From positions 1 through 21,974 of IMG/VR virus record IMGVR_UViG_3300036945_001261: DNA of 21,974 nt. The stretch is one strand, 5' to 3'. Origin of the DNA: a virus. Position numbers and translations under genes: made by a program. Below the pieces are notes generated by a model. It was not told the DNA's origin and ran no database searches. It was given only the letters and a program-made list of their open reading frames with translations. Positions 1 through 7,186 of the stretch are shown piece after piece; the first letter of the stretch is position 1; every line of letters begins with the position of its first letter.

Positions 1-13
1 AGCCAGCAACCGG

Positions 14-43
14 AAGGGGCGGCGGCAACGCCGCCCCTTTGTT
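14..43 (+). terminator. Rho-independent terminator
   Basis: An 11-bp perfect stem (14-24 with 29-39) closes on a GCAA tetraloop of the GNRA type and is followed by TTTGTT. It probably ends transcription of the gene just outside the window, which by synteny should be the major capsid gene. It lies directly against the next start codon at 46, so it could also act as an attenuator or RNA-processing site. Confidence 0.85.
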
Positions 44-45
44 CC

Positions 46-249
46 ATGCGAATCAAGTTCACGAAAACCGGCGCAAGTTCCGCGTTCGGTGGCTTTTCTC
101 CGGGCGACATGCTCACCTGCGGCGAAGCCATGGCCCGCCACTTGGTCGAAGAGGTCAAGGTGGCCGAGTACGCCCAAACGCCCTTGGTGCCGGCCAACGC
201 CGCGCCAGATCCTGACCCCGCGCCCATCAAATCCCGCAAGCGCAAATGA
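46..249 (+). CDS. Small head-region protein of unknown function
   Basis: A 67-aa protein with a basic start (MRIKF), a short conserved-looking core containing GxFSPGD and a helix with HLVEE, and a Pro/Asp-rich, then Lys/Arg-rich tail (KSRKRK). Small proteins of this kind often lie between the major capsid gene and the connector gene in phages of this type, so a head-associated role is likely by position only. It overlaps the next gene by 4 bases (ATGA at 246-249). The start at 46 has no Shine-Dalgarno sequence because a terminator hairpin ends 6 bases before it. The next in-frame ATG at 109 has none either and would remove the best-looking part, so I keep 46. No function can be assigned. Confidence 0.7.
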   Translation: MRIKFTKTGASSAFGGFSPGDMLTCGEAMARHLVEEVKVAEYAQTPLVPANAAPDPDPAPIKSRKRK

Positions 250-824
250 CCCTCAAGCTCATCACCGGCCCAGCCACCGAGCCGCTCACGCTGGCCGAGG
301 CCAAGCTGCACCTGCGCGTCGACGACACGGCGGACGACACCCTTATCACCGCCATGATCACGGCAGCCCGCGAGCAGGCCGAACACGCCCTGCAGCGCGC
401 CCTCATGACGCAAACCTGGGAGCGCGTGCTCGACGCCTTTCCGTGCGACGGCATCATCGTGCTCGGCCTGGTGCCCGTGGCCAGCGTCACCTCCGTCATC
501 TACCTCGACACGGCGGGCGCCGCGCAAACCGTCAGCGCCACCGACTACACCCTGGACGCCGACACGCTGCCCGGCCGCATCCTGCCTGATGCCGGCTACA
601 CCTGGCCCAACACCCAGGCCGACACCCTCAACACCGTGCGCGCCCGCTTCGTGGCCGGCTACGCCAACGCCGCCGCCGTGCCCGCCGGCATCAAGGCCTG
701 GATGCTGCTGCAAATCGGCGCGCTGTACCGCAACCGCGAGGCGTTCTCGGCCGGCATCACCGTGGCCGAGCTGCCAGGCGGCTTTGTTGACCGCCTGCTC
801 GACACCTACCGCACCTTCAGCTAA
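246..824 (+). CDS. Head-tail connector protein, phiE125 gp8 / gp6-like
   Basis: A 192-aa protein of the phage head-tail connector class (phiE125 gp8 family, related to HK97 gp6). Proteins of this class form a ring beneath the portal and make the first part of the neck. The N-terminus shows the family pattern: EPLTLAEAKLHLRVD at about residues 13-27, then DDTLITAMITAAREQAE, a helix that packs around the ring. The middle part (about 60-130) is beta-rich, and a YRNREA segment lies near residue 158. Length is normal for the family. The start overlaps the upstream gene by 4 bases, suggesting translational coupling. The next gene begins 6 bases after its stop. Position directly before the head closure gene supports the call. 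Confidence 0.9.
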   Translation: MTLKLITGPATEPLTLAEAKLHLRVDDTADDTLITAMITAAREQAEHALQRALMTQTWERVLDAFPCDGIIVLGLVPVASVTSVIYLDTAGAAQTVSATDYTLDADTLPGRILPDAGYTWPNTQADTLNTVRARFVAGYANAAAVPAGIKAWMLLQIGALYRNREAFSAGITVAELPGGFVDRLLDTYRTFS

Positions 825-830
825 CCCGCC

Positions 831-1166
831 ATGCTCAACGCCGGCCGCCTCGATCAACGCATCACCCTGCAAAGCCGGGTTGCGGCCGTCAACGCCTTCG
901 GCGAAAACGTCCCGACCTGGAGTGACGTGGCAACAGTCTGGGCCGCCGCCGACCCCAAACGCGGGCGCGAATTCTTTGCCGCCGCGCAGCAGCAGGCCGA
1001 GAACCCGGTGGCCTTTCGCATCCGCTACCGCGCTGGCGTCACCCACCACATGCGCGTGCTGTGGCGCGGCGAGCCGTTCGACATTGCCGCCCCGCCGGTC
1101 GAAGCCTTCGGCCGCCAAGAGTCCCTTGAGCTGTACTGCATCAACGGCGTGCGCGATGGCCAGTGA
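831..1166 (+). CDS. Head closure (head-tail joining) protein
   Basis: A 111-aa protein of the phage head-tail joining family (SPP1 gp16 / HK97 gp7-like), which seals the connector after DNA packaging and forms the tail docking surface. The N-terminus NAGRLDQRITLQSR is the family signature, followed by a GE-x-x-PTWSDVATVWA strand pair and a C-terminal beta-barrel part ending in SLELYCINGVRDGQ. Length matches the family (about 100-115 aa). It sits between the gp8-like connector and the gp10-like protein, the usual order. Its 3' end overlaps the following gene by 11 bases. Confidence 0.92.
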   Translation: MLNAGRLDQRITLQSRVAAVNAFGENVPTWSDVATVWAAADPKRGREFFAAAQQQAENPVAFRIRYRAGVTHHMRVLWRGEPFDIAAPPVEAFGRQESLELYCINGVRDGQ

Positions 1167-1749
1167 AATCGTCGCCCGCCTCACGGGCCTGACTGAACTG
1201 CGCCAGGCCCTCGTCGGCCTGCCCGCCAAGTTGCGCCGCGGCGCGCTGCGCGCCGCCCTGCAAGCCGGCGCCCGCGTCATCCGTGACGAAGCGCGCCGCC
1301 GCGCCCCGGTGCTCAAGGCCAGCACCTTCTACGGCGCCTCGGCCCTCAAGCGCAACGTGCGAGCGGTGGGCACGCTCAAAAAGGCCATCAGCGTGCGCCT
1401 CAGCAAGCTCAGCACGCGGCGCGGCGATGTGGGCGTGTTCGTCAACGTGCGCCCGCTCAAGAACGGCAACGCCAAGATCGCGGGCGCCAAGAACCCGAAC
1501 GACCCCTTTTACTGGCGCTGGCAGGAGTTTGGCTGGAACCCCGCCAGCGGCGCCACCGGCGGCGCCAAGGGCGCCAAGGGCAAGCGCACGCGCCGCCTGC
1601 TGGCCCGCCGCGGTGCCGCCAAAGCCAAGCCCGGCGCTTCCTTCCTGCGCAATGCCGTCACCGGCAAGCAGGGCGAGGCGGTGCGCACCATCGAGCGCAC
1701 CCTGGGCCCGGCCATCCAGAAGCTCAACACCAAGCGGGGGGCGGCATGA
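1156..1749 (+). CDS. HK97 gp10-like tail completion / neck protein
   Basis: A 197-aa protein of the HK97 gp10 family, placed between the head closure and tail terminator genes and thought to act in the head-tail joint. The N-terminal part (residues about 1-50) has the family pattern: a short strand, LTELRQALVGLPAKLRRGALRAAL, then AGARVIRDEARRRAP. The rest is very rich in Lys, Arg, Ala and Gly (for example ATGGAKGAKGKRTRR near residue 135), which suggests a flexible basic segment. I chose ATG 1156 (MASEIV) because it gives the family N-terminus. The same frame is open further upstream, but that part only shadows two other genes. The 3' end overlaps the next gene by 4 bases (ATGA). Confidence 0.88.
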   Translation: MASEIVARLTGLTELRQALVGLPAKLRRGALRAALQAGARVIRDEARRRAPVLKASTFYGASALKRNVRAVGTLKKAISVRLSKLSTRRGDVGVFVNVRPLKNGNAKIAGAKNPNDPFYWRWQEFGWNPASGATGGAKGAKGKRTRRLLARRGAAKAKPGASFLRNAVTGKQGEAVRTIERTLGPAIQKLNTKRGAA

Positions 1750-2135
1750 GCGTCGAGTCTGAACTCGTCACCGAACTGCTGGCCAACGCCCCACTGGCCG
1801 CGCTCATCGGCACCCGCCTGGCGGCCGACAAGATCGACAAATCCCTCGGCCGCCCCTACGTGGTCTACACCGTGGCGCGCGAGCCCGTGTACCTGCTCGA
1901 CGGCACCGTGGCCACCACCCGCTACACCCTGCGCTGGCAATGCTGGGCCGACACCCGCGCCAGCGCCGAAGCCGTGGCCGATGCCCTGCAGGCCGCCCTG
2001 CAAGCCAGCACCGTAGCGCCCGGCGGCATTGCCCTGGTGGAAGAGGGCGGCACGCCGGGGCGCGAATACATCGCCGAGCACGAGCTGGACCTCGAAGGCA
2101 GCGAACTCGTCACCGAACTCTGGCGCGACACCTGA
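1746..2135 (+). CDS. Tail terminator / completion protein (DUF3168)
   Basis: A 129-aa protein of the DUF3168 family, structurally related to lambda gpU and thought to cap the tail tube and join it to the head. The start ESELVTELLANAPLAALIGTRLAADKID fits the family, as does the RPYVVYTVAREP strand, where DUF3168 members carry a conserved P-Y-V. A helix follows (ASAEAVADALQAALQAS), then a closing strand with ELDLEGSELVTELWRDT. Its ATG overlaps the stop of the gp10-like gene. A terminator follows 35 bases downstream, so this gene closes the head-neck transcription unit. Confidence 0.88.
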   Translation: MSVESELVTELLANAPLAALIGTRLAADKIDKSLGRPYVVYTVAREPVYLLDGTVATTRYTLRWQCWADTRASAEAVADALQAALQASTVAPGGIALVEEGGTPGREYIAEHELDLEGSELVTELWRDT

Positions 2136-2170
2136 ACCCCGCGCAGCGCTCTTTTCCCTGTTCCCCTGCT

Positions 2171-2194
2171 GGCCCGCACATCGCGGGCCTTTTT
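2171..2194 (+). terminator. Rho-independent terminator before the tail tube gene
   Basis: A perfect 7-bp stem (2171-2177 with 2183-2189) with loop ACATC is followed by five T. A second, weaker hairpin (CGCG arms at 2206-2209 and 2214-2217) lies before a run of eight T (2221-2228). The tail tube gene then starts at 2248 with a good ribosome binding site (AAAGGA, 2235-2240). A terminator here may set the level of tail mRNA relative to neck mRNA. Confidence 0.8.
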
Positions 2195-2247
2195 GTTTCC
2201 CCCTCCGCGGCCCCGCGCCGTTTTTTTTAGTCTGAAAGGACTGCATC

Positions 2248-2883
2248 ATGTCTCTGTACAAAGGTCGCGGTGTCCGCCTGGAAGTGGCGCTCACCTACCA
2301 AGCCGCCGACACGGTTACCGCTGTCACCCTTGCCAGCCCTGGCGTGGCCACCTCCACTGCGCACGGCCAGGCCAACGGCGCGGTGGGCTACTTCGGCGAC
2401 GTGACCGGCATGAGCCAGCTCGACGGCCAGGCCTACCGCGCCGCCAACGTGGCCGCCAACACCTTCGAACTCGAAGGCGTTGACACCACGGCCTACCCCG
2501 CCTTCACCGGCGGCAGCGCCTATGAAGTTGCCACCTGGGCCACCATCAGCCAGGCCACCGACTTCCAGTTCGGCGGCGGTGATGCCGACAAGCTCGACGC
2601 CACCACCCTGCTCGACTTCATCAAGCAGGAAGAAAACGGCATCCTGGCCGCCGAAACCCTGAGTGTGAACATGCTGGCTGATCCGAAGAGCCAGGGCGTT
2701 CAGCGCCTGCGCGCTTTGGCCCTGTCCAGCAGCCGCGCCACGTTCCGCATCACCTACCCCGATTCGGCTCTGGAAATCTACTGGCACGGCGAGCCAAGCA
2801 TTCCCGGCTTCAACCAGGCCAAGCAACAATTGGCCACCGGCGCATTCCAGTGCACGGTCAAGGGCTACGTGCTGTACCTCTGA
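2248..2883 (+). CDS. Major tail tube protein with inserted FCCH-like domain
   Basis: A 211-aa protein, called the major tail tube subunit from its place before the assembly chaperones and from its sequence: a short N-terminal strand (GVRLEVALTYQ), a middle stretch with TTLLDFIKQEENGILAAETLSVNML, and a C-terminal half that reads like a gpV-type tube fold (SRATFRITYPDSALEIYWHGE, then GAFQCTVKGYVLYL). Residues about 22-92 look like the small beta domain often annotated as an E1 FCCH-like domain in phage proteins: a strand after VTAV, an AHG-x-x-NG turn, a G-x-x-x-LDGQ-x-Y motif and NTFELEGVDTT. It is inserted in the tube fold and should face outward. The start has a good Shine-Dalgarno sequence (AAAGGA), and the gene follows a terminator, so it may be expressed separately at high level. 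Confidence 0.88.
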   Translation: MSLYKGRGVRLEVALTYQAADTVTAVTLASPGVATSTAHGQANGAVGYFGDVTGMSQLDGQAYRAANVAANTFELEGVDTTAYPAFTGGSAYEVATWATISQATDFQFGGGDADKLDATTLLDFIKQEENGILAAETLSVNMLADPKSQGVQRLRALALSSSRATFRITYPDSALEIYWHGEPSIPGFNQAKQQLATGAFQCTVKGYVLYL

Positions 2884-2886
2884 AGC

Positions 2887-3243
2887 ATGAACCCGTCCGT
2901 CATCCTGCAAAAGCGCGAGCAGTACCGCGAAGCGTGGGTCGATCTGGGGGACGGCAAGCGCCTGCGCTTTCGCCGCCCGCTCATCGCCCACACCCTCGTC
3001 ATGCACCGCGCCACCGCCCTGGAAGGCGTGGTCAGTGCCAGCGTGGCCTGGGAGGGCTTCACCGAGGCTGACTTTCTGCCCTCGGGCGGCTCTGACGCGG
3101 TGCCGTTTGACGCTGACCTGTGGCGCGACGTGGCCGCTGACCGGCTGGATTGGCTCATCAAGGTGGACACCGCCATTGCTGACGCCATCAAGGCCTACAG
3201 CAGCGACCTGAAGGCCTCACTGGGAAACTCACCGAGCACCTGA
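2887..3243 (+). CDS. Tail assembly chaperone, short form (gpG-like)
   Basis: A 118-aa protein and the first product of the tail chaperone locus. In lambda the equivalent gpG coats the tape measure protein during tube assembly and is not part of the finished tail. It starts 3 bases after the tail tube gene. It has a beta-rich N-terminus (REAWVDLGDGKRLRFRRPL), where gpG-like proteins begin with a short strand pair, then helices (WRDVAADRLDWLIKVDTAIADAIKAY). The last codons contain the slippery heptamer 3222-3228, so part of the ribosomes shift to -1 and make the longer form. Identification rests on position, size and the frameshift signal more than on strong sequence motifs. Confidence 0.88.
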   Translation: MNPSVILQKREQYREAWVDLGDGKRLRFRRPLIAHTLVMHRATALEGVVSASVAWEGFTEADFLPSGGSDAVPFDADLWRDVAADRLDWLIKVDTAIADAIKAYSSDLKASLGNSPST

Positions 3244-3283
3244 ACGCCCAGGCCGAACAGGCCGACGGCGTGCGGGTGCTCGG
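3222..3283 (+). promoter_or_regulatory. Programmed -1 ribosomal frameshift site
   Basis: The zero frame reads CTG GGA AAC, giving the classic slippery heptamer G GGA AAC at 3222-3228 (lambda uses GGGAAAG). Three bases downstream, CCGAGCACC (3232-3240) pairs perfectly over 9 bp with GGTGCTCGG (3275-3283). Inside that loop, ACGCC (3244-3248) can pair with GGCGT (3267-3271). The zero-frame stop TGA (3241-3243) lies in the loop. The -1 frame is open from 3183 to 3515. Confidence 0.93.
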
Positions 3284-3515
3284 CCCCCAATCCGAACCGC
3301 TGCAAGCGCGCAACGCCAGCGCCATCCGTGCCTGGAACCTGCTGTCCAACGGCATGGGCGGCATTGACTGGCAAGGCTTCGAGCGCATTGCGGCGCACCT
3401 GTGCATCACTGACGAAGAGTGGCTCATCGAGTCCCTCATGGCCATCAAGAGCCACCGCCCGCCGAAAGGCGGGTTTGATGGCATGCCCGAAGACGACGAC
3501 GAGCCCGACGACTAA
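3228..3515 (+). CDS. Tail assembly chaperone, frameshift extension (gpT-like part of gpGT)
   Basis: This is the -1 frame part of the long chaperone. After slippage at GGGAAAC the ribosome goes on from 3228, giving a fusion of 114 gpG-like residues plus 95 more (209 aa in all). The added part starts LTEHLNAQAEQ. It contains WNLLSNGMGGIDWQGFERIAAHL and DEEWLIESLMAIKSHR, and ends in an acidic tail (EDDDEPDD). In lambda the T domain binds the tube subunit while the G part binds the tape measure. An ATG at 3270 opens this frame, but it lacks a Shine-Dalgarno sequence and lies inside the frameshift stem region, so separate initiation is unlikely. The tape measure gene begins 15 bases later. Confidence 0.9.
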   Translation, partial: LTEHLNAQAEQADGVRVLGPQSEPLQARNASAIRAWNLLSNGMGGIDWQGFERIAAHLCITDEEWLIESLMAIKSHRPPKGGFDGMPEDDDEPDD

Positions 3516-3530
3516 ACCTGAACGCAGCCC

Positions 3531-6500
3531 ATGGCCCTCGCAACACTCAGCATTGACCTTGTTGCCCAGCTCGCCCGCTTCGAGGCCGACATGGGCCGCG
3601 CCGCCCGCGCCGCCGAAACCGCGGCGCAGCGCATGGACCGCGCCTTCACCGGCGTGGGCGCCGTGTTCACCGGCTCGCTGCTGGCCAGCGCGGCAGCCAC
3701 CGCCGCGCGTGAGCTGGCCAACCTGGTGCCGGAACTCGTCAACAGCGTGGCCCGGTTTCAGGATCTGGAAGAGATCACCGGCGCCAGCGCCACCGCCCTG
3801 GCCGGCTTTCAAACCGCGGCCGATGTCTCGGGCACCAGCATCGACACCCTGGCCGGCTTCATGGTCAAGCTCACCGGCACCCTGAGCAAAACCAACGACG
3901 AAACCAAGGGCGCAGGCGCCGCACTGAAGGCCCTGGGGCTGGACATGGAAGCCTTCCGCGCCCTGGCGCCGGAAGAGCAGTTCCTTACCATCGCGCAGCG
4001 CCTCAACACCTTCCGCGACGGCGCCGGCAAAACCGCCATCGCCATTGCCCTGCTCGGCAAGAGCGGCGCCGAGGCGCTGCCGTTCTTCAAAGAGCTGGCC
4101 AACGCCGGGCTCTCGCAAGTGCGCGTCAACGCCGAGCAGATCCGCCAGGCCTATGACCTCATCGACAAGCAAGCCAAGCTGCGCAGCGAACTGCGCCAGG
4201 CCGCGCAGTTGGTGGCCCTGCAAATGCTGCCGGCGTTCAATGAACTCACGCGCGTGTTCGTTGATGTAGCGCGCCAGGCCACCGGGCTCGAAGGCTCGCT
4301 TGATGGCCTGAGCAACAACAGCGGCATTCGCAGCTTTGCCGAAGGCTTGGCCGAAGGCCTGGCCGTGGTGGCTGACGCGGCGGTGTTCGCCACCAAGGCC
4401 ATCCGGCTGCTGGCCGGCGCCGCGCCGCTCATCCCGGCCAGCCTGAACGTGGTGAAGAACCTGGCCGACCCGCAAGCCGCCCGGCAGTTTGCGCGTGAAG
4501 GCACCGGCCCGCTCAAGGAGGCCTATGACGAACGGGCCCGCTTGGTCGAGGCGCAGGAAAAGCGCCTAAAAGACCTCATTGGCGGCGATGACTTCGCCAT
4601 CTCCAACCAGCTCCGCAACCGCTTTGCGACCACCAAACTCGGCGAATCGGTCGGCCTCAACGACATCGACAAACTTCTAGGCGGCACCGGAGACCAGCGC
4701 CCCAAGATCGACTTTCGCGCCGCCGCTGACGCCGACAAAGGCGCCGCCAACAAAGCCGCCCGCGATCTGGAGCAAGCCCGCCGCGCTCGACTGGAGCAAA
4801 ACCTCAAGGCCATTGAAGGCCTGTTCGCCAGCGAGCGCGATGCGGTGCAGTTTCAGCAGCGCTTCCTGCAGGCCGAGCAGGGCGCGGGCCTGGTGTCGCT
4901 GGACGACTACTACACCGAGCGCAAGGCCCTGAATGACCGCGCCTTGCAGGTCGAGCTTGAAGGCTACGCCGAGCGCGTGCGCGCCCTGCAAGCCTACAAC
5001 GCCACCCTTAAGCCCGGCAGTGACGACCGCATCAAGGGCGAAACCCGCGTGGCCGAAGAGGAAGCCAAGGCCGCGCGTGCGCGCCAGGAGTACGCGCAGC
5101 AGGCCTCGCTCGACGCCATTGCCCAGCGCCGCGACTATGAGCAACTGGCCGACGGCGTGCGCGCCTTCAAGGCCCAGTTGCTCGATCTGCAGGGCGACAC
5201 GGCCGGCGCCGCCCGCCTGCGTGCCGACCAGGCCATAGACACCGCGCGCCGCTCGGCCCGCTCCCAAGGCCTGGCCCCGGCCGACGTGAGCGGGTTCGAG
5301 GCGGCCACCAATGCCAGCCTGCGCTTGGCCGAAGCGCAGCGCCAGGTGCAGCGCGCCACCCAAGACGCCGGCATCGAAGAGCAGCGCTTCCTCATCGCCG
5401 CCGAGGCCGCGGGCGCCACCCGCGCCGAAACCGAGCAGGGCGTGTTCCGCATCCGCGCGCAGGCGCTGGAGCAGGTGCGCGAGCAGTTGCGCCTGGCCGA
5501 AGCGCTGGCCGTTTCAGCCAGCCCCGATTCCCCGGCGGTGCAGTTCGCCCGCGAGCTGCGCCTGGAGTTCGAGCGCCTGAACGCCGCGGTGGACCCGGCG
5601 CTGCTGCGCCTGCGCCAAGTGGGGGATGAGGTGGCCGAGTCGCTCGGGCGTGCGGCCAGCGCCATCAGCCTGAACTTCCGCGACGCCAAGAGCGCCGTGA
5701 AGAGCCTGGGCGACAGCCTGTTGCAAATTTCCACGCGCGAGCTGGTCGAGCGCCCGCTGAGTGACTTTTTCCGCCAGCAGATCCGCCAGCTCAGTGAGGG
5801 CGGTGGCGGCATTGGCCAAGCCGTGCGCGGCTTGTTCGGGGTAGGCGGCACCGCGGCGGCGGCGCCCGCTGCGGCCGGGGGTGGGCTCAACCTGGGCGGC
5901 TTGTTCGGCGATGCGGGTGCAGCGCCCGCCCTCTCGGGTGGCGGCTTCAACTTCGGCTCCTTGCTCAGCGGTGCGCTTGGCGGCGGGGGCGGCTCCGGCG
6001 CCGCCTCGGCCACCGTGGAACTCGGCAACCTGGCCCTGGCGGCGCAGAGCGCTGCGCTGGCCCTGAGCGCCATTGGCGGGCCCGGCGGCGGGCTGTTGGG
6101 CGCCAGCGGCGCCGGCCAAATCGGTGGCAGCAGCGCCTTCGACTTCATTGGCGACAGCTTCATCAAGCTCTTCGGCCTGGCCGACGGCGGCTACACCGGC
6201 CCCGGCGGCAAAGACGTGCCCGCGGGCGTGGTGCACAAGGGCGAGGTGGTGTGGAGCCAGGCTGACATTGGCCGCGCCGGTGGCGTGGCCGTGGTCGAGG
6301 GTATGCGCCTGGGCCGGCGCGGGTATGCCGACGGCGGCGTGGTGGACATGCCGCGCGTGTTGCGCGGCGGCTTTCAGTCGGGCTCGCCGGCCGGTGCGCG
6401 GGCGGGCGGGCGGGGTGGCGGCGGCACCACAGTGAACCTCGGCGGCGTTACCGTGGAAAGCGGCGGCTATATGGACAGCATGGCTGAAGACCGCGCGGCC

Positions 6501-6551
6501 CAGCGCATCGCGCTCAAGGCGCAGCGATACATGCAGCGGCGGGGGGCCTGA
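3531..6551 (+). CDS. Tail tape measure protein (lambda gpH type)
   Basis: A 1006-aa protein, the largest in the window, that sets tail length and occupies the tube lumen. The N-terminus reads SIDLVAQLARFEADMGRAARAAE, a usual start in this family. Hydrophobic stretches follow near residues 40-75. Long Ala/Gln/Glu/Arg-rich helical segments that look like coiled coil run from about 400 to 720, and a Gly/Ala-rich part from about 750 to 870. The C-terminal block around residues 885-940 has the lambda-type signature GGYTGPGGK, then PAGVVHKGEVV. With the known rule of roughly 1.5 Angstrom per residue it predicts a tail of about 150 nm. It follows the chaperones directly and precedes the distal tail gene by 2 bases. 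Confidence 0.96.
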   Translation: MALATLSIDLVAQLARFEADMGRAARAAETAAQRMDRAFTGVGAVFTGSLLASAAATAARELANLVPELVNSVARFQDLEEITGASATALAGFQTAADVSGTSIDTLAGFMVKLTGTLSKTNDETKGAGAALKALGLDMEAFRALAPEEQFLTIAQRLNTFRDGAGKTAIAIALLGKSGAEALPFFKELANAGLSQVRVNAEQIRQAYDLIDKQAKLRSELRQAAQLVALQMLPAFNELTRVFVDVARQATGLEGSLDGLSNNSGIRSFAEGLAEGLAVVADAAVFATKAIRLLAGAAPLIPASLNVVKNLADPQAARQFAREGTGPLKEAYDERARLVEAQEKRLKDLIGGDDFAISNQLRNRFATTKLGESVGLNDIDKLLGGTGDQRPKIDFRAAADADKGAANKAARDLEQARRARLEQNLKAIEGLFASERDAVQFQQRFLQAEQGAGLVSLDDYYTERKALNDRALQVELEGYAERVRALQAYNATLKPGSDDRIKGETRVAEEEAKAARARQEYAQQASLDAIAQRRDYEQLADGVRAFKAQLLDLQGDTAGAARLRADQAIDTARRSARSQGLAPADVSGFEAATNASLRLAEAQRQVQRATQDAGIEEQRFLIAAEAAGATRAETEQGVFRIRAQALEQVREQLRLAEALAVSASPDSPAVQFARELRLEFERLNAAVDPALLRLRQVGDEVAESLGRAASAISLNFRDAKSAVKSLGDSLLQISTRELVERPLSDFFRQQIRQLSEGGGGIGQAVRGLFGVGGTAAAAPAAAGGGLNLGGLFGDAGAAPALSGGGFNFGSLLSGALGGGGGSGAASATVELGNLALAAQSAALALSAIGGPGGGLLGASGAGQIGGSSAFDFIGDSFIKLFGLADGGYTGPGGKDVPAGVVHKGEVVWSQADIGRAGGVAVVEGMRLGRRGYADGGVVDMPRVLRGGFQSGSPAGARAGGRGGGGTTVNLGGVTVESGGYMDSMAEDRAAQRIALKAQRYMQRRGA

Positions 6552-6553
6552 GC

Positions 6554-7186
6554 GTGGGCACGCTTGCCAGCCGCTTGCCGGTGGACATCGAGCGCGGGGC
6601 CGAAGGCGGCCTGGGCTGGAAGACCAGCATCGTCAGCCACCAGAGCGGCCACGAAACCGCCACCCTGGAGTGGGAAGACCACCGCGGCGAGTGGAACATC
6701 GCCCGCGCCATCGAGCGCACGGGCAAGCACGAAGACGCGCGCCGCCACCTCTACAAGTGCCGCGGTGCGTTTCACGATTTCCGCTTCAAGGACTGGATGG
6801 ATTTCGGCTGCACCCGCACCGGCACCGACCGGGGCCGCCTCACCGGCACCACCACCACCTGGCAGATCAACAAGGCGTATGGCACCGACGAAGCCACGTT
6901 CGAGTACGTGCGCCCGCTCTACCGCATCGTGGCCGGCACCCTGCAGGTGTGGCGCAATGCCGCGTTGCAAACGGTGACCACGCACTACACCGTGAATATG
7001 GACACGGGCGTGATCACGTCGCTCGCGTCCTGGGCCGGCGACACGCTGGAAGTGGCCTGCGAGTTCGACGTGCTTTGCCGCTACGACACCCAGCGCCTCA
7101 ACGCGCGCCTGGTGCACCGCCGCGGCGACGGCGTGCAGCTCATCAAGTGGGATGACATCGCCATCGTGGAAAAGCGCGAGTCATGA
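6554..7186 (+). CDS. Distal tail protein, DUF2460 family
   Basis: A 210-aa protein of the DUF2460 (TIGR02217) family. The equivalent in the Rhodobacter gene transfer agent is the distal tail protein that joins the tube to the baseplate hub. Family features are the N-terminal GLGWKTSIVSHQSGHE block, NxARAIERTGKHEDARRHLYKCRGAFHDFRFKDWMD in the middle, and a C-terminal FDVLCRYDTQRL segment followed by IKWDDIAIVEKRES. The start is GTG at 6554, 2 bases after the tape measure stop, preceded by a run of six G (6541-6546) that serves as ribosome binding site. It overlaps the hub gene by 4 bases. Next to DUF2163 and NlpC/P60 genes it forms a well-known tail-tip set. Confidence 0.93.
   Translation: MGTLASRLPVDIERGAEGGLGWKTSIVSHQSGHETATLEWEDHRGEWNIARAIERTGKHEDARRHLYKCRGAFHDFRFKDWMDFGCTRTGTDRGRLTGTTTTWQINKAYGTDEATFEYVRPLYRIVAGTLQVWRNAALQTVTTHYTVNMDTGVITSLASWAGDTLEVACEFDVLCRYDTQRLNARLVHRRGDGVQLIKWDDIAIVEKRES

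Noticed and set aside
3270-3515. Separate gene starting at ATG 3270
   Set aside because: The ATG has no ribosome binding site and lies in the frameshift stem; the same frame is reached by -1 slippage at 3222-3228.
3195-4475. Long minus-strand open frame opposite the chaperone and tape measure genes
   Set aside because: It is a GC-driven shadow: the amino-acid mix is Gly/Ala/His/Gln-rich with no motif, and the plus-strand gene is clear.
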